Shown here: positions 23,571-31,800 of the stretch, one piece after another
How the letters are laid out: each line of letters starts with the position of its first letter
Numbering within the stretch: the stretch's first letter is position 1
NCBI GenBank assembly: GCA_050246875.1
Contig: JBFWVF010000006.1
Location: 1-64,000 of the forward strand
From: SHWB01 sp050246875
Lineage (GTDB): Bacteria; Pseudomonadota; Alphaproteobacteria; UBA6615
Length of the DNA: 64,000 nucleotides
Direction of reading: 5' to 3'
Notes under the pieces: model-generated
What the model saw: the letters and a program-made list of their open reading frames with translations, nothing else
Databases searched by the model: none
What the model was told of the DNA's origin: nothing
Translations under genes and position numbers: made by a program

Positions 23571-24269
23571 TCACGGCTGCTCGCGCACCGCCTCGACGAG
23601 GCGCGCCAGCTTCGCCACGTCGGACACCGCGAGGGCATCGCGTTCGCGCGTCACCAGCTTCTGGCGGGACAGATCGCCGAGCACGCGGGCGACGGTCTCG
23701 CGCGTCGTCGAGGCGCGGGCGGCGATGTCGCTGTGCACCGGGATCGGCGTGATCGCCGCGGTGTTGTCGCCGGTCATGGCGGCGCGCGCCTCGCGCAGGA
23801 TCTCGGCATGGACGCGGTTGTGCGCGCCGAGCGTCGACAGTTCCATGATGCGGTCGGTCGCGGCCCGCACGATGCGGGCGAGCCCCTGCGTCACGCGCAG
23901 CGCGATCTCCGGGTTGTCGCGCAGCAGCGACAGGAAGGTCTGCGGCGCGATGGAGGCGGTACGCGTCTCGCCCAGCGCCACCACGGTGGCCGAGCGCGGC
24001 GCGCCGTCGAGGGCGGCGAGATCGCCGAAATGGCCGCCGGTTGCCACCTCGTCGAAGGCGATCTCGCGGCCGGCCGGCGAGAAATTGACCACGCGCACCT
24101 GGCCGGCGACGACGAAGTAGACGTCGCGCGCCTCGCTCTGCCGGTCGATGATGGTGGCGCCCGCGTCCCAGCGGTGCCAGCGGCAGCGCAGTTCGAGATC
24201 GGCGCGACGACGCGGGTCCAGCCCCTCGAGCAGGGCTATGCCGGCAAGACTCCGCTGCGGATCGGCCAT
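23571..24269 (-). CDS. Crp/Fnr-family transcriptional regulator, Crp-like specificity
   Basis: The product is 232 residues. The N-terminal cyclic-nucleotide domain covers about 12-125 with the phosphate-binding cassette GGHFGDLAALDGAPRSATV: R92 and S93 match the cAMP-contacting pair of E. coli CRP, and D83 stands where CRP has Glu. A dimer helix follows (about 120-150), then a winged helix-turn-helix whose recognition helix reads TTRETVARVL. R190, E191 and R195 are the residues that read GTGA in CRP; Fnr-type E-x-x-S-R is absent, as are Fnr cluster cysteines. I chose the ATG at 24269; a GTG 15 nt earlier is possible. A candidate Crp box lies just past its stop. It is divergent from the deacetylase gene. 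Confidence 0.85.
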   Translation of the reverse strand: MADPQRSLAGIALLEGLDPRRRADLELRCRWHRWDAGATIIDRQSEARDVYFVVAGQVRVVNFSPAGREIAFDEVATGGHFGDLAALDGAPRSATVVALGETRTASIAPQTFLSLLRDNPEIALRVTQGLARIVRAATDRIMELSTLGAHNRVHAEILREARAAMTGDNTAAITPIPVHSDIAARASTTRETVARVLGDLSRQKLVTRERDALAVSDVAKLARLVEAVREQP

Positions 24270-24369
24270 CGCCCGCGCCCCCACCCCGTTGCGCCGCGCC
24301 GACCCATCGTGGCGCCGCGCGCGGCGAAGTCAACTGGCCTGCCGGCGCCGGGCGGGGTATGACTGGCCC

Positions 24370-25299
24370 ATGCCGACGCTGCTGTTCACCCACCCGGCCT
24401 GCATCGCGCACGACCCCTCGCCGCGCCACCCCGAGGCGCCGGCGCGGCTGAAGAGCGTGCTCGCGGCGCTGGAAGACGAGCGCTTCGCGCTCCTCGACCG
24501 CCGCGAGGCGCCGCTGGCCGAGCGCGCGTGGATCGCCCGCGTGCATCCGATGGCCTTCGTCGAGGCCGTGCTCGCCGCCGTGCCGCGCGAGGGCTATGCG
24601 GCGATCGACGCCGACACGGTGATGTCGCCCGGCTCGGGCGAGGCGGCGCTGCGCGCGGCCGGCGCCGTGGTCGCCGCCGTCGATGCCGTCGCCGCCGGCG
24701 AGGCCGACAACGCATTCTGCGCCGTCCGTCCGCCGGGCCACCACGCCGAGCCGGGGCGGGCGATGGGCTTCTGCCTGTTCAACAACGTCGCCGTCGGCGC
24801 CCTGCACGCCCGCGAGGCGCATGGCCACCGGCGCGTCGCCGTGGTCGATTTCGACGTGCATCACGGCAACGGTACGCAGGCGATGTTCGAGGCCGACCCC
24901 GACCTGTTCTACGCCTCGACGCACCAGATGCCGCTCTATCCCGGCACCGGCGATGCGAGCGAGACCGGCGTCGCCGGCAACATCGTCAACGTGCCGCTGC
25001 CGCCCGGCGCCGGCACGGTGCAGTTCCGCGCCGCCATGCAGCGCACCGTGCTGCCGGCGCTCGACGCCTTCGACCCCGATTTCCTGCTGATCTCGGCCGG
25101 CTTCGACGCCCACGCCGCCGATCCGCTGGCCAATCTGCGTCTGGCGACGGAGGATTTCGCCTGGGCGACGACCGAACTGCTCGCGGTGGCGCGCCGCCGC
25201 TGCGGCGGACGGGTCGTGTCGACTCTGGAAGGCGGCTACGATCTCGGCGCGCTGGGCAAGGCTTCGGCCGCGCATGTCCACGCACTGATGACCGGCTGA
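24370..25299 (+). CDS. histone-deacetylase-family (acetylpolyamine/acetoin-utilisation type) amidohydrolase
   Basis: The product is 309 residues of the zinc-dependent class II deacetylase fold. Hallmarks: RPPGHHAEPGRAMGFCLFNN with the catalytic His pair, the zinc ligands in DFDVHHGNGTQ, the SAGFDAHAADPL loop with its Asp, and the EGGYDLGALG glycine loop. Bacterial members deacetylate acetylated polyamines or proteins; the substrate is not readable. The gene is first in the conserved alphaproteobacterial order deacetylase-xseB-ispA-dxs and ends 20 bp before xseB. The reason for that conserved order is unknown. Confidence 0.9.
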   Translation: MPTLLFTHPACIAHDPSPRHPEAPARLKSVLAALEDERFALLDRREAPLAERAWIARVHPMAFVEAVLAAVPREGYAAIDADTVMSPGSGEAALRAAGAVVAAVDAVAAGEADNAFCAVRPPGHHAEPGRAMGFCLFNNVAVGALHAREAHGHRRVAVVDFDVHHGNGTQAMFEADPDLFYASTHQMPLYPGTGDASETGVAGNIVNVPLPPGAGTVQFRAAMQRTVLPALDAFDPDFLLISAGFDAHAADPLANLRLATEDFAWATTELLAVARRRCGGRVVSTLEGGYDLGALGKASAAHVHALMTG

Positions 25300-25319
25300 A
25301 AGGCAGCGGGCTGACGGAC

Positions 25320-25583
25320 ATGGCCAAGGACAGCGGCGAGGCCCGCATCCCCGACGACATCGCGAAGATGACCTTCGAGCAGGCGCTGGCCGAGCTGGAG
25401 GCGATCGTGCGGCGGCTCGAAACCGGCGAGGCGGCGCTCGACAAGGCGATCGACGACTACGAGCGCGGCGCGCATCTCAAGCGCCACTGCGAGAGCAAGC
25501 TGCGTCAGGCCCAGGCCCGCGTCGAGCGCATCGCGCTGGCGCCCGACGGCACGCCGGGCACCGAGCCCGCCGGCATCGGGTGA
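25320..25583 (+). CDS. xseB: exodeoxyribonuclease VII small subunit
   Basis: The product is 87 residues with the family core MTFEQALAELEAIVRRLETG, the LDKAIDDYERGAHLKRHCESKL helix and a short tail. Several copies bind the XseA large subunit to form the nuclease that degrades single-stranded DNA. xseA is not in the window. The stop overlaps the GTG start of ispA by 4 bp (GTGA), indicating translational coupling. The first 15 residues (to DDIAK) are a variable leader. Confidence 0.95.
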   Translation: MAKDSGEARIPDDIAKMTFEQALAELEAIVRRLETGEAALDKAIDDYERGAHLKRHCESKLRQAQARVERIALAPDGTPGTEPAGIG

Positions 25584-26503
25584 TCGTGACAGCCGTTACG
25601 ACGGATGCGGCGCGCGATCCGCTCGCCGCCGCCATGAGCGACGCCGCAGCGGCGACCGAGGCGGCGCTCGCCGCCCTGTTGCCCGACCCCGCCGCCGCGC
25701 CGGCCCCGCGCCTCGCCGAGGCCATGCGCTACGCCGTGCTCGGCGGCGGCAAGCGGCTGCGGCCGTTCCTCGTGATCGAGGGCGCGCGCGCCTGCGGCGT
25801 GCCGGCGGCGCGGGCGCTGCGCGTCGCCGCCGCCGTCGAATTCGTCCACTGCTACTCGCTGGTGCACGATGACCTGCCGGCGATGGACGACGACGACCTG
25901 CGGCGCGGTCGCCCGACCGTCCACAAGGCCTTCGACGAGGCCACCGCCATCCTCGCCGGCGACGCCCTCCTCACCCTCGCCTTCGAGGTGCTGGCCGAGC
26001 CCGCCACCCACCCCGACGGCGGCGTGCGCGCGGCGCTGGCGGCCGGCCTCGCGCGGGCGGCCGGCGGCGCCGGCATGTGCGCCGGGCAATCCCTCGACCT
26101 CGCCGCCGAACTGGCCGAGGAACTGCCCGAGGCGGCGCTGGAGCGGCTGGCGCGGCTGAAGACCGGCGCCCTCATCGCATTTTCGGCGCAATCGGGCGCC
26201 ATCCTCGCGGGCGACGAGGCGGCGCGGGCGGCCCTCGCCGCCTACGGCGAGGATGTCGGCCTCGCCTTCCAGATCGCCGACGACCTGCTCGATGTCACCG
26301 GCGATGCCGCCGAGGTCGGCAAGGGCGTGGGCAAGGACGCCGCGCGCGGCAAGCAGACCCTGATGGGCCGGCGCGGCATCGAACGGGCCCGCGCCGAGGC
26401 CGACGCGCTGGCCGGGAGCGCGGCACGGCGCCTTGACTTGTTCGGCGAAAAAGCCGAGCACTTGCGCCGGGTTGCCGCATTCGCGGTATCCCGGCGTGCC
26501 TAG
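25580..26503 (+). CDS. ispA: polyprenyl (farnesyl) diphosphate synthase
   Basis: The product is 307 residues of the trans-isoprenyl diphosphate synthase family, making farnesyl diphosphate from IPP and DMAPP. Motifs: GGGKRLRPFL, the first aspartate-rich motif DDLPAMDDDDLRRGRPT, the KTG segment (RLKTGALI), and the second motif FQIADDLLDVTGD. Two small residues before the first DDxxD suit short (C15) products. The GTG at 25580 overlaps the xseB stop; an in-frame ATG at 25634 would give a shorter, more typical start. It is followed 21 bp later by dxs, giving an isoprenoid operon. Confidence 0.93.
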   Translation: MIVTAVTTDAARDPLAAAMSDAAAATEAALAALLPDPAAAPAPRLAEAMRYAVLGGGKRLRPFLVIEGARACGVPAARALRVAAAVEFVHCYSLVHDDLPAMDDDDLRRGRPTVHKAFDEATAILAGDALLTLAFEVLAEPATHPDGGVRAALAAGLARAAGGAGMCAGQSLDLAAELAEELPEAALERLARLKTGALIAFSAQSGAILAGDEAARAALAAYGEDVGLAFQIADDLLDVTGDAAEVGKGVGKDAARGKQTLMGRRGIERARAEADALAGSAARRLDLFGEKAEHLRRVAAFAVSRRA

Positions 26504-26524
26504 ACCGCAGAGGACGCAACGCCA

Positions 26525-28444
26525 GTGAACGCGACGGCGCCGACCCCGCTGCTCGACACCGTGCGAGAACCGGCGGATATCCGCGGGTTCGACCCGGAAC
26601 AGCTTCACCAGCTCGCCGACGAGCTGCGCCGCGAAACCATCGCCGCGGTGGCCCATACCGGCGGCCATCTCGGCGCCGGCCTCGGCGTCGTCGAGCTGAC
26701 GGTGGCGCTGCACCACGTCTTCGACACGCCGCGCGACCGGCTGCTGTGGGACGTCGGCCATCAGGCCTATCCGCACAAGATCCTGACCGGACGGCGCGAC
26801 CGTATCCGCACCCTGCGCCAGGGCGGCGGCCTGTCCGGCTTCACCCGCCGCGCCGAGAGCGTCTACGACCCGTTCGGCGCCGGCCACAGCTCGACCTCGA
26901 TCTCGGCCGGCCTCGGCATGGCGGTGGCGCGCGACCTCGCGGGCGGCGCCAACAACGTCATCTGCGTCATCGGCGACGGCGCGATGAGCGCCGGCATGGC
27001 CTACGAGGCGATGAACAACGCCGGCTCCAGCCGCTCGCGCCTGATCGTCATCCTCAACGACAACGACATGTCGATCGCCCCGCCGGTCGGCGCCATGAGC
27101 GCCTACCTGTCGCGGCTGATCTCGTCGAAGAGCTACCGCTCGCTGCGCCAGGTGGCGAAGGATGTGGCGCACCACTTCCCGCGCCCGCTGGAACAGGCGG
27201 CCAAGCGCGCCGAGGAATACGCGCGCGGCCTCGTCACCGGCGGCACGCTGTTCGAGGAGCTGGGCTTCTACTATGTCGGCCCGCTCGACGGGCACAACAT
27301 CGACCATCTCCTGCCGGTGCTGAAGAACGTGCGCGACAGCCGCGAGCCACGCCCGGTGCTGATCCATGTGGTGACGCAGAAGGGCAAGGGCTTCGAGAGC
27401 GACAGCGGCGGCCACGAGAAGTACCACTCGGTGGCGAAGTTCGATCTCGTCACCGGCGCGCAGGTGAAGGCCAAGCCCAACGCGCCGTCCTACACCGGCG
27501 TGTTCGGCGGGGCGCTGATCGCCGAGGCCGAGCACGACGCGAAGATTGTCGCCATCACCGCCGCCATGCCGTCGGGCACCGGCCTCGACAAGTTCGCCGC
27601 GCGCTTTCCCGAGCGCAGCTTCGACGTCGGCATCGCCGAGCAGCACGCCGTGACCTTCGCCGCCGGCCTCGCCAGCGAGGGCTACAAGCCGTTCTGCGCC
27701 ATCTACTCGACCTTCCTGCAGCGCGGCTACGACCAGGTGGTGCACGACGTTGCGGTGCAGGGCCTGCCCGTGCGCTTCGCCATCGACCGCGCCGGCTATG
27801 TCGGCGCCGACGGGCCGACGCACCAGGGCTCCTTCGACATCGCCTATCTCGGCGCCCTGCCCGGCATGGTGCTGATGGCGCCGGCCGACGAGGCCGAACT
27901 GGTCCACATGGTGGCGACCGCCGCCGCCATCGACGACCGCCCCTCCGCGATCCGCTATCCGCGCGGCGAGGGCGTCGGCGTCGAACTGCCGCCGCGCGGC
28001 ACGCCCCTGCCGGTCGGCAAGGGCCGCGTGCTGCGCGAGGGCACGACGGTGGCCATCCTGTCCTACGGCACGCGGCTCGCCGACGCGCTGAAGGCGGCCG
28101 ACGAACTGGCGGCGCGCGGCCTGTCGACGACGGTGGCCGACGCCCGCTTCGCCAAGCCGCTCGACGAGGAGCTGATCCGCCGCCTCGCGCGCGGCCACAG
28201 CGTGCTGCTGACGGTGGAGGAAGGCGCGGTCAACGGCTTCGCCGCCCTCGTCATGGCCTTCCTCGCGCGCGAGGGACTGCTCGACAACGGGTTGCGCTTC
28301 CGCCCGCTGGCCATGCCCGACGCATTCTTCGAGCACGACAAGCCGGAGGTGCAGCTTGCGCTCGCCGGCCTCGACGCCGCCGGCATGGTCGCCGCCGCGC
28401 TCGCCGCGCTGGGCCAGGCGGAAGCGGCGCCGGCGCGGGCGTAG
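26525..28444 (+). CDS. dxs: 1-deoxy-D-xylulose-5-phosphate synthase
   Basis: The product is a 639-residue thiamine-diphosphate enzyme that condenses pyruvate and glyceraldehyde-3-phosphate, the first step of the MEP isoprenoid pathway. Motifs: AHTGGHLGAGLGVVELTVALH, the DVGHQAYPHKILTGR segment, the ThDP motif GDGAMSAGMAYEAMNNAG, the transketolase-like DVGIAEQHAVTFAAG with its Glu, and DRAGYVGADGPTHQGSFD. It starts with GTG; GAGG lies about 10 nt upstream. It is the last gene of the deacetylase-xseB-ispA-dxs run and is followed by 364 bp of repeat-filled non-coding DNA. Confidence 0.97.
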   Translation: MNATAPTPLLDTVREPADIRGFDPEQLHQLADELRRETIAAVAHTGGHLGAGLGVVELTVALHHVFDTPRDRLLWDVGHQAYPHKILTGRRDRIRTLRQGGGLSGFTRRAESVYDPFGAGHSSTSISAGLGMAVARDLAGGANNVICVIGDGAMSAGMAYEAMNNAGSSRSRLIVILNDNDMSIAPPVGAMSAYLSRLISSKSYRSLRQVAKDVAHHFPRPLEQAAKRAEEYARGLVTGGTLFEELGFYYVGPLDGHNIDHLLPVLKNVRDSREPRPVLIHVVTQKGKGFESDSGGHEKYHSVAKFDLVTGAQVKAKPNAPSYTGVFGGALIAEAEHDAKIVAITAAMPSGTGLDKFAARFPERSFDVGIAEQHAVTFAAGLASEGYKPFCAIYSTFLQRGYDQVVHDVAVQGLPVRFAIDRAGYVGADGPTHQGSFDIAYLGALPGMVLMAPADEAELVHMVATAAAIDDRPSAIRYPRGEGVGVELPPRGTPLPVGKGRVLREGTTVAILSYGTRLADALKAADELAARGLSTTVADARFAKPLDEELIRRLARGHSVLLTVEEGAVNGFAALVMAFLAREGLLDNGLRFRPLAMPDAFFEHDKPEVQLALAGLDAAGMVAAALAALGQAEAAPARA

Positions 28445-28470
28445 GTTTCGCGCCCCCGGGCGGGCTGCCG

Positions 28471-28605
28471 TCCTCGTCCTTCGACAGGCTCAGGATGAGG
28501 ACGGGTGTAAAGGCTGAGTCGCTTGTCCGCCCGAAGGCGGTGTCACGCGCCAGCGTTCCCCCTCGCCCTCATCCTGAGCCTGTCGAAGGACGAGGGCGAC
28601 GCACG
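28471..28605. repeat. inverted-pair intergenic repeat, left flank of the adhesin gene
   Basis: A forward unit (28476-28504, containing TCCTTCGACAGGCTCAGGAT) and a reverse unit (28565-28599) face each other across about 60 bp, ending in CGACGCACGG. The same arrangement recurs at 43451-43590 beyond the other end of the adhesin gene. No coding potential seen. Confidence 0.75.
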
Positions 28606-28615
28606 GCCTCTTCCC

Positions 28616-28800
28616 GCGTCATTGCGAGGAGGCGAAGCCGACGCGGCGATCCGGCCCGCCGGCCGCACGACCGGATTGCGGCCGGAGGCCACGCCATTCC
28701 CGATCGCCCTCATCCTGAGCCTCCTCACCCTGAGGAGCCGCCGTCAGGCGGCGTCTCGAAGGGCGAAGGACGAGGGCGACGCACGGCTTCGCGCCGTGCG
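28616..28800. repeat. further repeat mosaic between dxs and the adhesin gene
   Basis: A segment rich in GGAGGCGAAGCCGACGCGGC (from 28627) is followed by a third copy of the CTCATCCTGAGCC unit (28706-28779). That copy is interrupted by an inner palindrome CGCCGTCAGGCGGCG (28738-28752). The hairpins may end leftward transcription of the adhesin gene, whose stop is at 28809, and rightward transcription of dxs. Confidence 0.55.
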
Positions 28801-28808
28801 CCACGGCC

Positions 28809-31800
28809 TCAGAACAGGAAGTGGTCGTTGCTCAGGTCGTTCATGTCGACGCCGGTGAGGGTGACCTGGTCGCCGCCGCCGAAGTCGATCACCGTGTCGG
28901 CGCCGGACTGGCTCATGGCCAGTTCGCCGGCGTCGTTCCAGGCGAAGTAGCCCGACACGTCGAGCATGTCGCCGGCGAGATCGAAGTCGGTGACCGTGTC
29001 CTGGCCGCCAGCCGGGGCGAAGACGAAGGTGTCGTCGCCGCCGCCGCCGGTGAGGAAGTCGTTACCGCCGCCGCCGGTCAGCACGTTGGCGCCACCGTCG
29101 CCGGTCAGCGTGTCGGCGTAGGCGCCGCCGACGACGTTCTCGACCGAGTCGACCACCGATACGCCGCCGCCATCGACCTGCAGGCTGGCGGTGCCGAGAT
29201 TGACCGTCACCTGGCCCCAGGCGCCCGACATGTCGAGCGTGTCGATGCCGTCGCCGCCATCGAAGAGGTTGTCGGCGAAGAAGATACCGGGTGCGATCTC
29301 GCCGCTCCAGGTGATCGTGATCGAGAACGTGTCGTGGCCGGCGTCGCCATAGAACTGGTTGTTCATGACCGTCGCGGTGGCGCCACCGACGGCGCCGTCA
29401 GCGCCGGAGCCACCATCCGTGCCGGCGATGTAGGCGTAAGTGATGTCGCCGTCGACATACGACAGCGAAGTCGAGAACGCCGCCGCGCCACCGGCGCCGC
29501 CGGCGCCGCCGGCGCCGCCGACGAGCGTGATGTCGACGGCGATCGTGTCGTCGCCGTCGCCGCCATGAACGGTGTTGCCGCTGACGTCGGCGCTGGCGCT
29601 ACCGCCGACGCCGCCGGCACCGCCCGCGCCGCCATTGCCGCTGTAGTTGTCGTCATAACGGAATTCGAACAGCCATGGCGATTCATCGAATTCGTGCGCC
29701 AGGTACGCGCTGACTTCGTGGTACAGGAAACGCCCGTAGCCGGACGCGCCGCCGGTGCCGCCATCACCGCCATCGCCGCCCTGGGCCGTCGCGGCGAACA
29801 GGATGAGGTCGCTGCCACCGAGGGCCTCGACGTACTGGCCGGTGACGGATGCCGTGGCGTTACCACCGGCACCGCCGGCGCCACCGTAGGCGCCTTGCCC
29901 GCCAAAGGCGCCCTGGCCACCCTGGCCACCCTGGCCGCCCGCACCGGCGGTGCTGCCATAGGCGACGGCCTCGAAGATGATCTCGTCACCGGAGCTGCCG
30001 CCGGTCGCCGCGTTGTCCGCGGTCGTCGCCCCGGCCACGGCAAGGGCCCCGGCACCGCCGGCACCGCCGGCACCGCCAAGGCCGCCCGCGCTGCCATGGT
30101 GGAGAACCTGCTCCACGCTCACGATGCCATCGTTCAGAAACGAGTAGCGGGTATAGCCGTCCTGGACCCTGCCATTGCCGCCAGCGCCGCCGGCACCGCC
30201 GTCGCCGCTGCTGCCGGCGATGGCGATGCTGGAGACGAGAATCGAGCCGCCGTCCGCCGCCTCGCCGGATATTTCCACGCTGGCGCTGCCGCCGCTCTGC
30301 CCGTTCCCGCCGGCGCTCCCATGAGCACCGGCGGTGTAGTAGGAGATTTGGGAGGGGTACTGGGGATTCGAGTCGGTAACGACGTCGTAGAGGACGCCGT
30401 CCGCCCCCGCCGCGCCTGCCGCGCCGTCGGCACCGTCACCGCCCTGGGCCTCGGCGATGATCTCGCCGGCCGGCTCCTCGTCGTCGCCGCCACCGTCGCC
30501 CTCTCCCACCTCGACCGAGACGAAGGCGGTAGTGAGTTCGCCCGCCGCGTCGGTGATCTGGTAGCCGAAGGTGGCGGTGCCGCTGAAGCCGGCTTCGGGG
30601 GTGAAGACGATGTCGTCGCCGACGAGCTGAACGCTGCCGCCGACACCCGGCAGCAGGGCGATGAGTGCCGGCGCGTCGCCGGCATCGGCATCGCTGTCGT
30701 TGGCCAGCAGCGCCACGACGGGGATCGTGAGGTCGGTCTCGAATTCAGCCTCGAAGCCCGTGTCGTCCACCGCCACCGGCGCGTCGTTGACGCCCAGGAC
30801 CGTGAAGCTGACGGTGGCGACGTTGGACAGCGCGGTGCCGTCGCTCGCCTGGTAGGTGAAGCTGTCGGTGGCGACCTCGCCGTCCAGCAGCGCCTGCAGC
30901 GCGGCCGCGCCGGTCGGATCGTAGTGGACGTTGCCGTCGACGTCGATCGTCACCAGGGCGCCGAGCAGGCTGGTCGCCGAGACGGCGGCGATGGTGAGCG
31001 TCGTGAAGTGGTCGACGTCGCTGTCGTTGCCGAGGATGTCGGCGGCGGCGATCGTCGCCGCGTTGTCCTCGTCGGTGAGGATGGACGGCCCGCCGACATA
31101 GCTCAGCGCGTTGCCGAACAGCTCCATGTACTGGCCGGAGAGGTTGCCGTAGTAGTCGTTGGGGAACAGCGTGACGGCGACGACGCCCGAGCTGTCCACG
31201 GCGACCAGCGGCGCGCCGTCATTCCACGAGGCGACGAGGGTGGCATCGCCCGTCAGTGCCGAATGGTCATGGTAGTAGCCGCCCACGTTGGTGATCGTGA
31301 ACGGCCCGCTCATGATCGGGTGCGAGGCGTCGTAGCTGCCCAGCGAAACGCCGTGGTAGTTGCCGTAATAGCCCGTCAGCGGCAGGTAGCCGTCGCTGTA
31401 GAGTCGGCCCCAAGAGCCTTCCGACTGCCAGATGAAGGTCGCGGCGACGAGGCCGCCGCCGCTGTCGACATAGTCGGCGAGCAGGTTCGGGAAGTACGTG
31501 CTCGACGGGCTGCCGTTCTGGTAGGCGAGGATGGCGTCGTACTGCTGCAGGGTGGCAAGGCTCTCCGACCCGTTCAGCAGCGTGACCGAACTGAAGATGC
31601 CGAGGTTGGCGAGGCCGGGAATGACGTTGGTGTCGACGCCATAGTCGTAGGCGGGATAGACGGCAATGTGGCCGCCGCCACCACCGCCGCCGGCGGAACC
31701 GCGGACTGTGTCGTCGTGCGCCACCGGCGCATCGTTGGTGCCGGTGACGGTGACGGTGATGGCCTGGGTGACGGCGACGCCGAATTCGTCGGCGACCTCG

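Noticed and set aside
25585..25600. CGTGA-N6-TTACG near the ispA start as a sixth Crp site
   Set aside because: One half-site is broken and it lies inside a tightly coupled xseB-ispA overlap where a promoter is unlikely.
28445..28808. Small genes between dxs and the adhesin
   Set aside because: The gap is filled with repeat units and palindromes; the frames are repeat translations with no ribosome sites.
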